Notes: generated by a model not told the origin, from the letters alone. 64,000 nt of DNA from Erythrobacter sp. AP23 (GCF_001542855.1 NZ_LNBY01000020.1:62001-126000), one strand, 5' to 3'. Shown: positions 27,390 to 35,840, counted from the first letter of the stretch. Numbers and translations: made by a program.

Positions 27390-29918
27390 TTAATCCCCCT
27401 TCGCCATCTCGGCCCTCAACGTATCGGCTATGTCCGGCGATACGTCATATCCGTCATATTCATCGAGCAAGGCCTCATCGAACTTCTCGAAAGCCCATTC
27501 GTTTACTACCTCAAGCGCGCCAGACGGCATGAGGCCTTGCTTGCCGACGATCTCGTTAAACTCTTCGTCGGTCCAGTGTTCGCGCTGGATTATCTGCTCC
27601 ACAAGCAACGCGTGCTTAGGGTCGAGGCCAGCCATTGATGATGGAAGAGCATGTGCTGCGGTGACCTCGTCGCTCACGTCTTCGTCGGTCGAAAAAATCT
27701 CGCCCAGTACGCTTGAAACGCGCCTGGTGTCATTTCGAATAGCGGCAATACGCGCTGCATCGAGCGAAGCGGCTTTGGCTTTCGGCTCGTCCGGTATTTG
27801 TTCGCCTGGTGCTTCCGCTTCAGCGGCTTTGACGCGAACCGGGCCGTCTGGCACGTCGCCAGCATGGAGGTCGGCGTAAACGAGGCCAGCATCGATCCCC
27901 AGAGCCTTGTAGATCTTCTCGATGCAAGCCACTTCTTCGGACTGAATCACGCTGTCAGCGTGGGCTATCGCGACAACTGCCGCGCGCAGGGCCAGATGAT
28001 GCTCAGCGTCCGCATCTTTCAGCTTGCTGCGCAGCCATGACATGTCTGGCGGAATATCGAGATACCATTCGAGGTTGGCGTGGAGACGCTTTCTTTCAAG
28101 CTCGGTCAGGCCGCTAACAGCGTCGATCTTTTCACGGAGTGCTCTGCGTTCGGCTTCCACAATTTTGCTGTCGGCATGTGCGACGAAGGTCGCCAGCGCT
28201 AGTTCAAACAATTCGGTTCGATAGGCCGGGGAGACGTCTTCAAGCTGTTCGACCGGCTCGCCGAGTTCGAAGATCACAACGGGTTCGTCGATCTTCGGTC
28301 CGCGCAGCGAGAATCTTGGGTCTGGAGCCATACCGAACCCGATACGGGCGAGTGCATCCGCTGCGCCAGTCAGGTTCCGCTTGCCGAGCTTCTTCGGCGT
28401 TTCTCCTTCCAGGCGCGAGATCACATCAAGTGCTGGGACCAGCCCGCCCGTCGCTACTTGCTCGCGCGCCCAATCCTTGAGTTCTTCCAACTCGTCCGAC
28501 GGGAACAGACGCCACAGCTCAGCAGGTAGGAGCGCCTGTGCTTCAATGCTCCCGCGGCCATCTGGATTTCGTCCAAGATACCGGCTGAACTTATCGAGTT
28601 CATCCATCGCCTCATCTGCGATTTTTTGTGCTGTCTGTACCGGCGACCGCAAATCAGTAACGTCGGGAATCGTCACATCTCCGCCATCTCCTGCCGTGAG
28701 ATTGACCGAGCAATTGAACTCGCTGGATGCAGCACGATAGTCAATTTTCAGAAGCTTGCGAGGCGTTCGAACTTTCAAGCCATCAGGATAAAGCGCGTCG
28801 AACTTCAATTTGAAAAGTGCCTTGAATTCGTTGCCGCAACGCTCGGCTGGAGTGCGAAGGCGTCGCTCTGGGTGGCAATGCAGCCAGAGATGCAGCCATT
28901 CGGCATCAAAGGCTTTGCCTTCGGCTATCATGCCGCCGAGCGCGAACTTCAGCGAAAATGGCAAATCCCAGCTACGGTTCTCAAGGATCGTCTGCTTAAG
29001 TGTCGCATCATCCAAGGAGATGCCGCCCATCGCCATGATACGCGCGATGTCGAGAAACTCACCGAGATACCTTTGGGCGGAGTAATTGTGGGCGAAAAGA
29101 GCCTTCAGACGTTCCACCTCTGCAACGATTTCCTGCTTCTCATCGTCGGGTGGTTGGTCGATCAGAAACCTGCGCTCCAGACCATAGAAGAACAGGAACA
29201 TGTAGCCTGGGTTGATCGTCCCATCTTGGCGGCCACCAGCCAGCCAGTCGAGATAGGTGGCCCTGCACACGGCAGGAATGCTCGAGTACCCCGGCCAATA
29301 TGGCATGTTATCGCCAATCTTGTCAGACCCGGACCGCGCGACGGATAACGATGGGTCGATGTAGGCCCGACAGCTCTCGCCATAGTAAGATGAGCCAATA
29401 CGTGGTGGTTTGCCGACGTAGACCATCCCATCGATCGTGCGATCTGCAATGGTGACGGATTGCCCTTTGCGCACCCAACCTTGCGACCTTGGCAGTGGCT
29501 TTTCCTTCGGCTTTTTTGACTGCGAATGCTGATTTAGAAATTGGTTCGACTGGCTTTGCCGCGCCAGTTTTTCAGCTGCTCTTCGTTCCGCCGCTGCTTC
29601 AAGTTCGGCTCTCGCTTGCTGCCCAGCCCGGATAAGCTCGGCATTGTTCTGCCTTGGCTGGTATGCTCCGAGTTGGCTCAGTTGTTCGTCTTCTCTCCCC
29701 AGCGGGACAGGGCTATTTGCGAGTATCTCTCGCTCTGAGATTTTGGTTGCGCGACGCTTTTCGTACCACCAGATGAAAGCAATCGGCGCGAGGAGTGCGA
29801 ACAATGCTTCAAGCGCATCGGGTAGACTGTCCAATGCAATTGCCGCGATTATTACGCAAACAAAGAAAGAGACGACGTAAAGCCCGATAATGCGGATGAT
29901 TTTCCAGACAATCGACAT
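27390..29918 (-). CDS. sngA: TerB_N-TerB-TerB_C protein with two membrane segments, SngA-like (Shango)
   Basis: 842 residues. Two hydrophobic helices at about 5-28 and 30-52 (IIRIIGLYVVSFFVCVIIAA, then a second ending FIWWYEKRR) anchor the N-terminus. A Gln/Ala/Arg-rich linker leads to a TerB_N domain (about 150-380; RTIDGMVYVGKPPRIG, INPGYMFLFFYGLERRFL). A TerB domain follows (about 570-690; ELALATFVAHADSKIVEAER and VAIAHADSVIQSEEVACIEK, each with the acidic metal-binding pattern), and then a TerB_C-like end with REHWTDEEFNEIVGKQGLMP. Shango SngA is a TerB-domain protein; the domain may sense envelope or metal signals at phage entry. It is first in the four-gene operon. Confidence 0.82.
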   Translation of the reverse strand: MSIVWKIIRIIGLYVVSFFVCVIIAAIALDSLPDALEALFALLAPIAFIWWYEKRRATKISEREILANSPVPLGREDEQLSQLGAYQPRQNNAELIRAGQQARAELEAAAERRAAEKLARQSQSNQFLNQHSQSKKPKEKPLPRSQGWVRKGQSVTIADRTIDGMVYVGKPPRIGSSYYGESCRAYIDPSLSVARSGSDKIGDNMPYWPGYSSIPAVCRATYLDWLAGGRQDGTINPGYMFLFFYGLERRFLIDQPPDDEKQEIVAEVERLKALFAHNYSAQRYLGEFLDIARIMAMGGISLDDATLKQTILENRSWDLPFSLKFALGGMIAEGKAFDAEWLHLWLHCHPERRLRTPAERCGNEFKALFKLKFDALYPDGLKVRTPRKLLKIDYRAASSEFNCSVNLTAGDGGDVTIPDVTDLRSPVQTAQKIADEAMDELDKFSRYLGRNPDGRGSIEAQALLPAELWRLFPSDELEELKDWAREQVATGGLVPALDVISRLEGETPKKLGKRNLTGAADALARIGFGMAPDPRFSLRGPKIDEPVVIFELGEPVEQLEDVSPAYRTELFELALATFVAHADSKIVEAERRALREKIDAVSGLTELERKRLHANLEWYLDIPPDMSWLRSKLKDADAEHHLALRAAVVAIAHADSVIQSEEVACIEKIYKALGIDAGLVYADLHAGDVPDGPVRVKAAEAEAPGEQIPDEPKAKAASLDAARIAAIRNDTRRVSSVLGEIFSTDEDVSDEVTAAHALPSSMAGLDPKHALLVEQIIQREHWTDEEFNEIVGKQGLMPSGALEVVNEWAFEKFDEALLDEYDGYDVSPDIADTLRAEMAKGD

Positions 29919-30024
29919 CCTTACTGCCTGCCATTTTGCGGATGAGAGGTCACGCTGATTTTCTGTTCGCAGAGCTACTCCTGACCACGCACGTTCGTAT
30001 CACCCGCAATGACATCTCGTTGTG

Positions 30025-30567
30025 TCACCTCTTCGTGCGCGCCAAACGGAAGAGTTCCGCCTGTGCGAGCGCATCGTTGAGCGGATCGTGATCGCCTTCC
30101 AGGGCTGCACCCAACTGCTTGCGCATTTTGCTTGAGCGCGTCGCCTCCCAGCTCGTTCCGGCAGATCCCATGTAGTAGGCCTTGATGTCGAGAGCGGTGA
30201 AGCCGAACGGATTTCGGCGAAGAAAACGGTGAAAATAGTAGTTCACGAAGGACCAGTCGAAGGGCGCGTTGAAACCGACAAATATGGGGGTGCCAGTCTC
30301 TCCGGCCATCTGGCCAACCCAGATCTCGAAGCGCTCCATAGCTTGGACGGGTTCGAGCCCGGTGTGTTGCAGGATCTCGAGCGACAAGCCACTGACCTCA
30401 AGCGCCTTGGGATCGGCCCGATCTGTGATCGGCTTCAGTAGGCATTCGAAATGCTGATCGGGTCTATCGACGGCGCATGCACCAATCGACAGTAGACTGA
30501 ATTCACCGGGGATCGGCCCCGATGTCTCAACATCGACCGAGATGAATATCTCCTCGGACGCAATCAT
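30025..30567 (-). CDS. DnaQ-like 3'-5' exonuclease in the CBASS operon
   Basis: 180 residues, an isolated DEDDh exonuclease domain: motif Exo I FISVDVETSGPIPG (Asp12, Glu14), Exo II FVGFNAPFDWSFVNYYF, and Exo III GDHDPLNDALAQAELF with the His and last Asp. ATG overlaps the stop of the upstream gene (TGATG), so it is the final gene of the CBASS operon. A predicted 3'-5' exonuclease (Cap18) is known as an accessory CBASS protein, and this gene fits that description, though I cannot test orthology. It could trim nucleic acid ligands or remove signalling products. Confidence 0.8.
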   Translation of the reverse strand: MIASEEIFISVDVETSGPIPGEFSLLSIGACAVDRPDQHFECLLKPITDRADPKALEVSGLSLEILQHTGLEPVQAMERFEIWVGQMAGETGTPIFVGFNAPFDWSFVNYYFHRFLRRNPFGFTALDIKAYYMGSAGTSWEATRSSKMRKQLGAALEGDHDPLNDALAQAELFRLARTKR

Positions 30568-31730
30568 CAGATCAAAGGCTCTGGGGAAACCAGGGGCGGA
30601 CGATTACGAATCGCCTGCCAGTGGGTTCGAAATGCATCCCGACGCTCCTTCAGCGATAAACTGTCATCCCAAAGTAGGCCGGAAAAGGTCGTGATGTCGA
30701 AAGGCAAGTCCGTGCCAGCACGCCCCATTACCATCGTCGGTAGCGCGCGCCCGAAAGCATAGCCGAGTTCAAGAAAGCAATTGGGGCGCCCGCCGGTGAT
30801 GTCGGCCAGTACCACTCTGCTACGATGAAGCTTTTCGAAAATCTCCTGGTCGACGCGAGAATAGTCGAAGGCCTGTTCGCCATCGATCACGACAAGACGA
30901 TAGCCCAATTCGCCCTCAATGATTGGGCGAACGACGGTCTCAAAATGGTCTTCGACCGGGCGATAGTCCGGGTGCTTGTCATTGAGTAGCCGGACAGCGA
31001 AGGCCCGTGGCGGATCCAATGCTTCGAGCAGATCGATAAGCTGATTAACTCGCTCGTCGACTTTCTGCCGTGCCGGAAAGCGGATGCGATTAAGCCAGGC
31101 ATGCGAATTTTGGTCGTCATTTGTGCGGAACAGACGTTCTGCTTGAGCGGGCTGCAGCCCGAACCGATAGAGCTGGCGGGCCCCTTCATAGTCTGCGGTG
31201 AGAGGAAGATCGAGCGGTATCACTGGCTTGCCCACAGCATGATAGAGATTGGCGAGATAGAGCACTCCCTCACCGCCGCCGAGCGTGATCAAGATATCGC
31301 CTGATCGCGCCTGGATTTCCATCCGCTTGCTGTTCATGTTCCATTGCGCGGCGTTTTCGATCTCGACCAGCGGGCTATCGCGCAACCGATCCCACAGCTC
31401 GGCCTGATCCTCGGGGATCTGGTCCTCGGTCTTGTAGTGCTGGACCGCGATCGCGAGCGGGCCGGGAATGTCGGCTGGGCGCTGATCGAGATTGGCATGA
31501 AGCGTTTGCCAGACAAGCCAATCGAAACAGACGGGCATGCTGTCTGCTTCGCGGCGCTTGTCGACGTCAATGGGAATGACAAAGTTGGCGCCGCGCTTGA
31601 TCAACGTCTTGACAAGATCTTCGACCAGCTGCCGTGCGGTTTCGACATCGGTCTTGGCCGCAATCTCCGGATCGGCGCTGATGCTTCCGGCAATGTGAAT
31701 GCGTCGTCCGGCGAGCGGCAAGCGGGGCAT
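30567..31730 (-). CDS. SLOG plus TIR-like domain protein, probable CBASS effector
   Basis: 387 residues from MPRLPLAGRRIHIAGSIS, chosen because this ATG overlaps the stop of the TRIP13 gene (TGATG); the frame is open 46 codons further but antisense-like there. The N-terminal 180 residues are SLOG-like: a first strand with IHIAGSISAD, RGANFVIPID, then RSGDILITLGGGEGVLYLA with the Gly-rich nucleotide-binding loop. The C-terminal 140 residues (VRPIIEGELGYRLVVIDGE, LHRSRVVLADITGGRPNCF, then LELGYAFG with Glu321) resemble TIR and nucleoside deoxyribosyltransferase folds, where the Glu attacks the glycosidic bond of NAD or a nucleotide. I infer the SLOG part senses the cyclic nucleotide and the TIR-like part is the toxic output. 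Confidence 0.7.
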   Translation of the reverse strand: MPRLPLAGRRIHIAGSISADPEIAAKTDVETARQLVEDLVKTLIKRGANFVIPIDVDKRREADSMPVCFDWLVWQTLHANLDQRPADIPGPLAIAVQHYKTEDQIPEDQAELWDRLRDSPLVEIENAAQWNMNSKRMEIQARSGDILITLGGGEGVLYLANLYHAVGKPVIPLDLPLTADYEGARQLYRFGLQPAQAERLFRTNDDQNSHAWLNRIRFPARQKVDERVNQLIDLLEALDPPRAFAVRLLNDKHPDYRPVEDHFETVVRPIIEGELGYRLVVIDGEQAFDYSRVDQEIFEKLHRSRVVLADITGGRPNCFLELGYAFGRALPTMVMGRAGTDLPFDITTFSGLLWDDSLSLKERRDAFRTHWQAIRNRPPLVSPEPLI

Positions 31731-32626
31731 CAGCGATCCTCCATGATCGGTGAGGCCTTCAGGCTGTGCGCTGCCTCGATCAGGTGATGGAATTTTAGCG
31801 CCTGCGCCGGAAAGGCCATGGACAAGGCGCGGGGATAGAGGCGGGTGCGAATGTCCGAATAGGTCCATGTGGGGTTATCATTCTGCTCGCCCGTCACCTC
31901 AACAAGTGCCTCTAGCTGCTTTGCGTCGAGGTCGAGCGCGCCGAGGTCCATTTCGAACAGCGCCTTGCGTTGCTCTGCGTCCGGTCGGCGAAATTCCTCT
32001 ATAATCGCTGCGCGGCGCTGCAGGGCGGGGTCGAGGACCGAGAGGCGGTTGGTGCAGAGGAAGATCACAACACGGCCGCCATAGTCGCGCAGACGATCAA
32101 CGCCTTGTATGAGCGTATTAACTGCCACCTTGTCTTCATGGTGGCTGTGCTCCTGGGCGCGGGAGGCACCAAGACTGTCGCCCTCGTCGATGATCAGAAT
32201 GGCGCGGCGATGCTTGCCGGCCGATTGAGCGACCTTGTGGAAGGCATCGGCCAAGAGCGTGCCCATTTCACCGACGAGGCCGCCACCACGAACGCGGTTG
32301 CTGAGCTTGAAGAGGATCGAATCCTCGCTGCGGGACTCGGCAACAAGGCGATTGGCGATACATTCAGCCATAGCGGTCTTCCCGGTGCCGATATCGCCAT
32401 GGAATATCACAAGCGGATATTGTTCGGCGACAAGCTCGGCCACGGCAAGCTTGCCTTTGTGATGCTTCTTGTTCCACGCCTGAAGTTCGCCGCTGTTGAG
32501 CAACAGGCGCAGCTGGTCATGAATTTTATCGAAGCGGGGCTTGAAGCCCAGCAGGGTCTTCTCCCGCGCGAACAGCAGTTCGTCGGGGAGCGCCGTCTCA
32601 TTCTCGAAGGGACTTGGTTCGCTCAT
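31730..32626 (-). CDS. cap6: TRIP13/Pch2-like AAA ATPase of type III CBASS (Cap6)
   Basis: 298 residues with Walker A GDIGTGKT (77-84), Walker B AILIIDEGDSLG (DE at about 147-148), sensor region VVIFLCTNRLSVLDPALQRR with the Arg finger and a short helical lid. In type III CBASS the TRIP13-like remodeller (Cap6) unfolds the HORMA protein to switch off the CD-NTase when no infection is sensed. Here it directly follows the HORMA gene with a four-base overlap, and its stop overlaps the start of the SLOG/TIR-like gene. Confidence 0.85.
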   Translation of the reverse strand: MSEPSPFENETALPDELLFAREKTLLGFKPRFDKIHDQLRLLLNSGELQAWNKKHHKGKLAVAELVAEQYPLVIFHGDIGTGKTAMAECIANRLVAESRSEDSILFKLSNRVRGGGLVGEMGTLLADAFHKVAQSAGKHRRAILIIDEGDSLGASRAQEHSHHEDKVAVNTLIQGVDRLRDYGGRVVIFLCTNRLSVLDPALQRRAAIIEEFRRPDAEQRKALFEMDLGALDLDAKQLEALVEVTGEQNDNPTWTYSDIRTRLYPRALSMAFPAQALKFHHLIEAAHSLKASPIMEDR

Positions 32627-33117
32627 GCTGCCCAGTCCTTGCGCTGTACGCCATAGCTGTTGCTGGCATAGTCGCGCCCACCCTTGTTGGTCAGCATCCA
32701 GTGGCTGGTATCGTCTGTCGACTTAACCCAGTTGATGTCGAGCTTGGACTTCATTCTGGCGCGCGCTGCGTCGTCGTAGTCACTCGTATAGGAGAGGATG
32801 ATGCGAAGGTAGGAATTGGCGATACGGGGCCACAAAACCCCGCCGGGGCGGCTCGACGTCCAGCTTGAAGCGTCAGTATTGACCTCGAAGCGCGTGGCGC
32901 AGATTTCGGTGTCGCCGGTGAAGAGGGTGACATCGACGGATTTGAGATAGCCTTCCTTGGCGAGCAGCTCGATGTCGTGCGCATATTGGCGCGCCTTTTC
33001 GGGGGTCCATGCGCCCGTACTATCACCGATCATCATCAGGTCGGCGCGCACTCGGGTGACGACCTTCTCGATATCGGCCGTGGTGTAAGTGCTGGTCCTG
33101 GTTGCGGTCAGGCTCAT
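32623..33117 (-). CDS. cap7: HORMA-domain protein of type III CBASS (Cap7)
   Basis: 164 residues beginning MSLTATRTSTYTTADIEKVV, which matches the N-terminus typical of bacterial HORMA family 1 proteins. The alpha/beta core follows (RQYAHDIELLAKEGYLKSVD, VTLFTGDTEICATRFEVN) and the C-terminal segment YASNSYGVQRKDWAA has the size and place of the mobile safety-belt and closure region. HORMA proteins bind a peptide signal, change shape and then activate the CD-NTase. Gene order CD-NTase, HORMA, TRIP13 is diagnostic of type III CBASS. Only one HORMA gene is present, as in CdnC-type systems. Confidence 0.8.
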   Translation of the reverse strand: MSLTATRTSTYTTADIEKVVTRVRADLMMIGDSTGAWTPEKARQYAHDIELLAKEGYLKSVDVTLFTGDTEICATRFEVNTDASSWTSSRPGGVLWPRIANSYLRIILSYTSDYDDAARARMKSKLDINWVKSTDDTSHWMLTNKGGRDYASNSYGVQRKDWAA

Positions 33118-33120
33118 GGC

Positions 33121-34065
33121 TTAGTCCTCCGTCTTGAAGCGCGGGCCGAAAATCTCTTTCCAGACCTCATTGTCGTTTTCCGCCGAGGCGAAGCTGGCAG
33201 TCTCCCAAGCCTCGTTCGCCGCCGCGACGATGTCGCGCCGTTCCTGCTCGGACAGGCGGCTGGCTACATTGTTCTGACTGGACACCGGATCAAGGATCAC
33301 CACCGGGTCGTTGAACTCGCCGAGCGGGAGGGTGTTTTCAGGAAAACTGATCTCGTCCAGGAGACCCGACTGGGCGACGTAGAGCAGGAAATTGCGGAAG
33401 CGCTGGTCGATGCTGCCGCCAGTGCCCTGCTTATCGAGCACATGGGCCATGATCAGTTCGATGGTAAAGGATTTGAGCTTGGTGATGCCGTGGTGGTTGC
33501 GCCATTTCTTGGCCATGCGCACGAGCGTGCGAAAGTCGCCGTCCGCATCCTTGCGGTCACGCACGAACTTGATCTGGCCAGGTGCGCAGGTCTCGACCGG
33601 ATCGCCGGTTTGAAGGTCGAATTGCGAGCCATAGCCGGGCCGTTCAGGATCTTCGATTACCGGCACGATGTCAACGCTGAGGCCGGTGCCAGCGAAAGTG
33701 ACGGTTGCTGCCTTGCGCTGGATTTCAAAGTCTTCAACCGACTTTGTCGGATATTGCTTGATCAGCAGTTCGTAGATCGTGTCGTTGAGGCTTTGCAGGG
33801 TTTCCTGGTCCGCATTCTTGTCGGCGATATACACCACGACATCCACATCAACCGGGTCGACCGAAGTCTTGCGCAGGATGGTGTATTTGGCGAAGGAACC
33901 GGCCTTGACGACCTTGGTGATCTTTACCTCGGTCCGGTTGCGCAGCGACTTGCACAATTCCGTGACCAGGCGGTCGACCTGCTCGTGATATTCCTTGCGT
34001 TTGTCCGCCGGCAGGCGAAGCACATTGTTGTCGTAATAGCGTAGCGCGGTATTGCTCAATGCCAT
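33121..34065 (-). CDS. CD-NTase cyclic oligonucleotide synthase of CBASS
   Basis: 314 residues from MALSNTALRYYDNNVLRLP; the frame is open 46 codons further upstream but that part is not family-like and crosses the promoter region. The nucleotidyltransferase signature is clear: KAGSFAKYTILRK (Gly56-Ser57) followed by VDPVDVDVVVYI with metal-binding Asp73 and Asp75, and a third Asp132 in LSVDIVPVIEDP. FVRDRKDADGDFRTLVRMAK and HHGITKLKSFTIELIMAH are typical of the OAS-like clades C and D. It would make a cyclic di- or trinucleotide on phage infection when bound by the activated HORMA protein. It is first in the five-gene operon and divergent from the XRE-ImmA gene. Confidence 0.88.
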   Translation of the reverse strand: MALSNTALRYYDNNVLRLPADKRKEYHEQVDRLVTELCKSLRNRTEVKITKVVKAGSFAKYTILRKTSVDPVDVDVVVYIADKNADQETLQSLNDTIYELLIKQYPTKSVEDFEIQRKAATVTFAGTGLSVDIVPVIEDPERPGYGSQFDLQTGDPVETCAPGQIKFVRDRKDADGDFRTLVRMAKKWRNHHGITKLKSFTIELIMAHVLDKQGTGGSIDQRFRNFLLYVAQSGLLDEISFPENTLPLGEFNDPVVILDPVSSQNNVASRLSEQERRDIVAAANEAWETASFASAENDNEVWKEIFGPRFKTED

Positions 34066-34151
34066 CTTGGGCACTCCCTGAACATTCGCGCGCTGGCTCG
34101 CCGTTTGCGCCGGTATTGGGTCCCGGCCGCGGGGCGCTTCATCGCGCTTTG

Positions 34152-34261
34152 GTTTACAAACCCGATATCTTCGGATCTCGTAATCGCGCATGTAGGAAGG
34201 CATTAACCCGTTTCAAGGGGTTTTGGTTTACAAAAATATTTCTATATGGCAGTTTGTAAAC
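34152..34261. promoter_or_regulatory. Three GTTTACAAAC-type operator sites between CBASS and the XRE-ImmA gene
   Basis: Site 1 GTTTACAAAC at 34152-34161, flanked by G and C to give a GGTTT...AAACC palindrome. Site 2 GTTTACAAAA at 34226-34235. Site 3 GTTTGTAAAC at 34252-34261, the inverse of site 1, within the palindrome GCAGTTT-GT-AAACTGC (34249-34264). Site 3 ends 19 bases before the regulator ATG. Site 1 lies 87 bases upstream of the CD-NTase ATG. The pattern suggests the XRE protein represses itself and the CBASS operon. Confidence 0.6.
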
Positions 34262-34280
34262 TGCATCGCAGGAGGTCGAC

Positions 34281-35345
34281 ATGATAGGACGCAAGCTCAA
34301 GGTAGCGCGCTCGGCCGCCGGCCTGTCGCTGCGCGGGCTCGCCGAGGCGATTGAAGGCCGCGTATCCGCCCAGGCCATCGGGAAATATGAGCGAGATGAG
34401 GCTATGCCGGGTTCGGGTGTGCTGATTGCGCTTGCCGACGCATTGGGCGTGTCAGTCGACTATCTGCTGAGCGCGGAGGAACTCGAGCTCGAAGGGGTCG
34501 ACTTTCGCAAGAAGGCGATTGCTTCGGCGCGCGAGGAGGCCCAGCTCGAAGCGCGCACGATCCATATGCTGGAACGCTATCTGGCAGTCGAGGATATGCT
34601 CAACTTGCGCAGCGTGGATTGGGAACAGCCGCGCAGTGCGCCGCATCCGGTTGCAGATTTGCGGGATGCGGAAGACGCAGCGCGCTCGGTGCGCGAGGAC
34701 TGGGGACTGGGCAATGATCCCATTCCCAAGCTGTCGGAACTGCTGGAAGAGCGCGGGATAAAGGTGATGTCGCTCGATCTCGACGACATAGACGGGCTGG
34801 CCGCCAAGGTTCGACGCAAGGACCGGGCTGCCTCACGAGTGATCGTCATCAAAAAGAGTTCGTGGTCCGAGCGCAAGAGGTTCAATCTTGCACATGAACT
34901 TGGCCATATGGTTCTGGCGCCCGAAGGCGGGATCGACGAAGAAAAGGCAGCGCATCGCTTTGCCGGTGCCTTTCTGATGCCGGCCGATGTGCTGCGTTCA
35001 GAGGTCGGCGCTCATCGATCGTCAATCAGCATTGGTGAACTTGTTGCTCTCAAGGAACGATTTGGCGTGAGCATCCAGGCGCTGGCTTATCGCTGCAAGG
35101 ACTTGGGTATCTTGAGCCAGGCGTCGCTGGGAAAACTGTTCCGCATATTCGCCGAGCGTGGTTGGCGCTCGCCCCCTTATGAGGAGCCTGCGCGGATGGA
35201 ACCTGAAGAAGAGGAGCCTCGCCGGTTCGAACGGCTATGCTATAGAGCATTGGCAGAGCAAGTAATTGGTGAGGCTCGAGCAGCTGAACTGCTCGGTATA
35301 TCCGTGCGCGAGCTTGATGCGCGACTGGATCAGAATATGGTGTAG
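34281..35345 (+). CDS. XRE repressor fused to ImmA/IrrE metallopeptidase (CapH/CapP-like or antitoxin)
   Basis: 354 residues. The HTH (about 1-63) reads IGRKLKVARSAAGLSLRGLA then AIGKYERDE, a standard XRE fold. After a linker, the DUF955 zinc peptidase has NLAHELGHM (HExxH at His205, Glu206, His209) and EEKAAHRFAGAFLMP. In many CBASS operons a separate HTH repressor (CapH) is cut by a metallopeptidase (CapP) after DNA damage to induce the operon; here both are fused and the gene is divergent from the CBASS operon. A fused XRE-COG2856 protein followed by a PIN gene is also a recognised toxin-antitoxin arrangement. AGGAGG sits seven bases before the ATG. Confidence 0.85.
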   Translation: MIGRKLKVARSAAGLSLRGLAEAIEGRVSAQAIGKYERDEAMPGSGVLIALADALGVSVDYLLSAEELELEGVDFRKKAIASAREEAQLEARTIHMLERYLAVEDMLNLRSVDWEQPRSAPHPVADLRDAEDAARSVREDWGLGNDPIPKLSELLEERGIKVMSLDLDDIDGLAAKVRRKDRAASRVIVIKKSSWSERKRFNLAHELGHMVLAPEGGIDEEKAAHRFAGAFLMPADVLRSEVGAHRSSISIGELVALKERFGVSIQALAYRCKDLGILSQASLGKLFRIFAERGWRSPPYEEPARMEPEEEEPRRFERLCYRALAEQVIGEARAAELLGISVRELDARLDQNMV

Positions 35346-35348
35346 CTT

Positions 35349-35840
35349 TTGCCCGTCCTAGTTTCAGATACCTCAGTAATAATCGATCTGGAACGGGGCG
35401 GGTTTCTCGAAGACCTCTTCCGTCTGCCCTACGAATTTGCCGTGCCAGACCTGCTATTTCACGAGGAGTTGCAAGGTGAGCTCGGCGAACGGCTTGTAGC
35501 GCTCGGACTTGTTGTCGAGGAGCTCGATGCTGGGGAGCTCGCACGTGCAATCGTCGTGCGCCGCGAGCGCGCAGTTCTCTCAACGCCGGATACATTTGCC
35601 TTCGCAATTGCTGAGCAGCGGCACTGGACATTGCTGACCGGAGATGGAGCTCTGAGGCGCCTTGCGGTCGATAGCGGAATTGAAACGCATGGCGTGCTCT
35701 GGCTATGCGACCGCTTCGAGGAGCATGAAGTGCTTGGCAAAGCGCAGCTGAATGAGGGGCTGACCAGGCTCTCGACGCATCCGCGCTGCCGATTGCCGGC
35801 AGCCGAAGTACGTGTGCGTCTCAATCGCTACTCGATCTGA
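35349..35840 (+). CDS. PIN-domain ribonuclease-like protein, toxin candidate
   Basis: 163 residues from TTG 35349, three bases after the stop of the XRE-ImmA gene. The PIN start is VLVSDTSVIIDLERGGFLED, with the first catalytic Asp in SDTS, a Glu in LLFHEELQGEL, and LTPDTFAFAIA-like and WTLLTGDGALRRLA segments carrying the remaining acidic residues. PIN proteins are RNases and the commonest type II toxins. Tight coupling to an XRE-peptidase gene supports a toxin-antitoxin pair that may stabilise the element or form part of its defence. Confidence 0.75.
   Translation: MPVLVSDTSVIIDLERGGFLEDLFRLPYEFAVPDLLFHEELQGELGERLVALGLVVEELDAGELARAIVVRRERAVLSTPDTFAFAIAEQRHWTLLTGDGALRRLAVDSGIETHGVLWLCDRFEEHEVLGKAQLNEGLTRLSTHPRCRLPAAEVRVRLNRYSI

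Noticed and set aside
20507-29918. BREX system based on the BrxD-like ATPase and Lhr-like helicase
   Set aside because: No PglZ, PglX methylase, BrxC or BrxL is present, and the TerB protein fits Shango better.
34281-35840. Plain HigBA- or VapBC-type toxin-antitoxin pair
   Set aside because: The regulator is a 354-residue XRE-zinc peptidase fusion, not a small antitoxin, so I kept it as XRE-ImmA/PIN.
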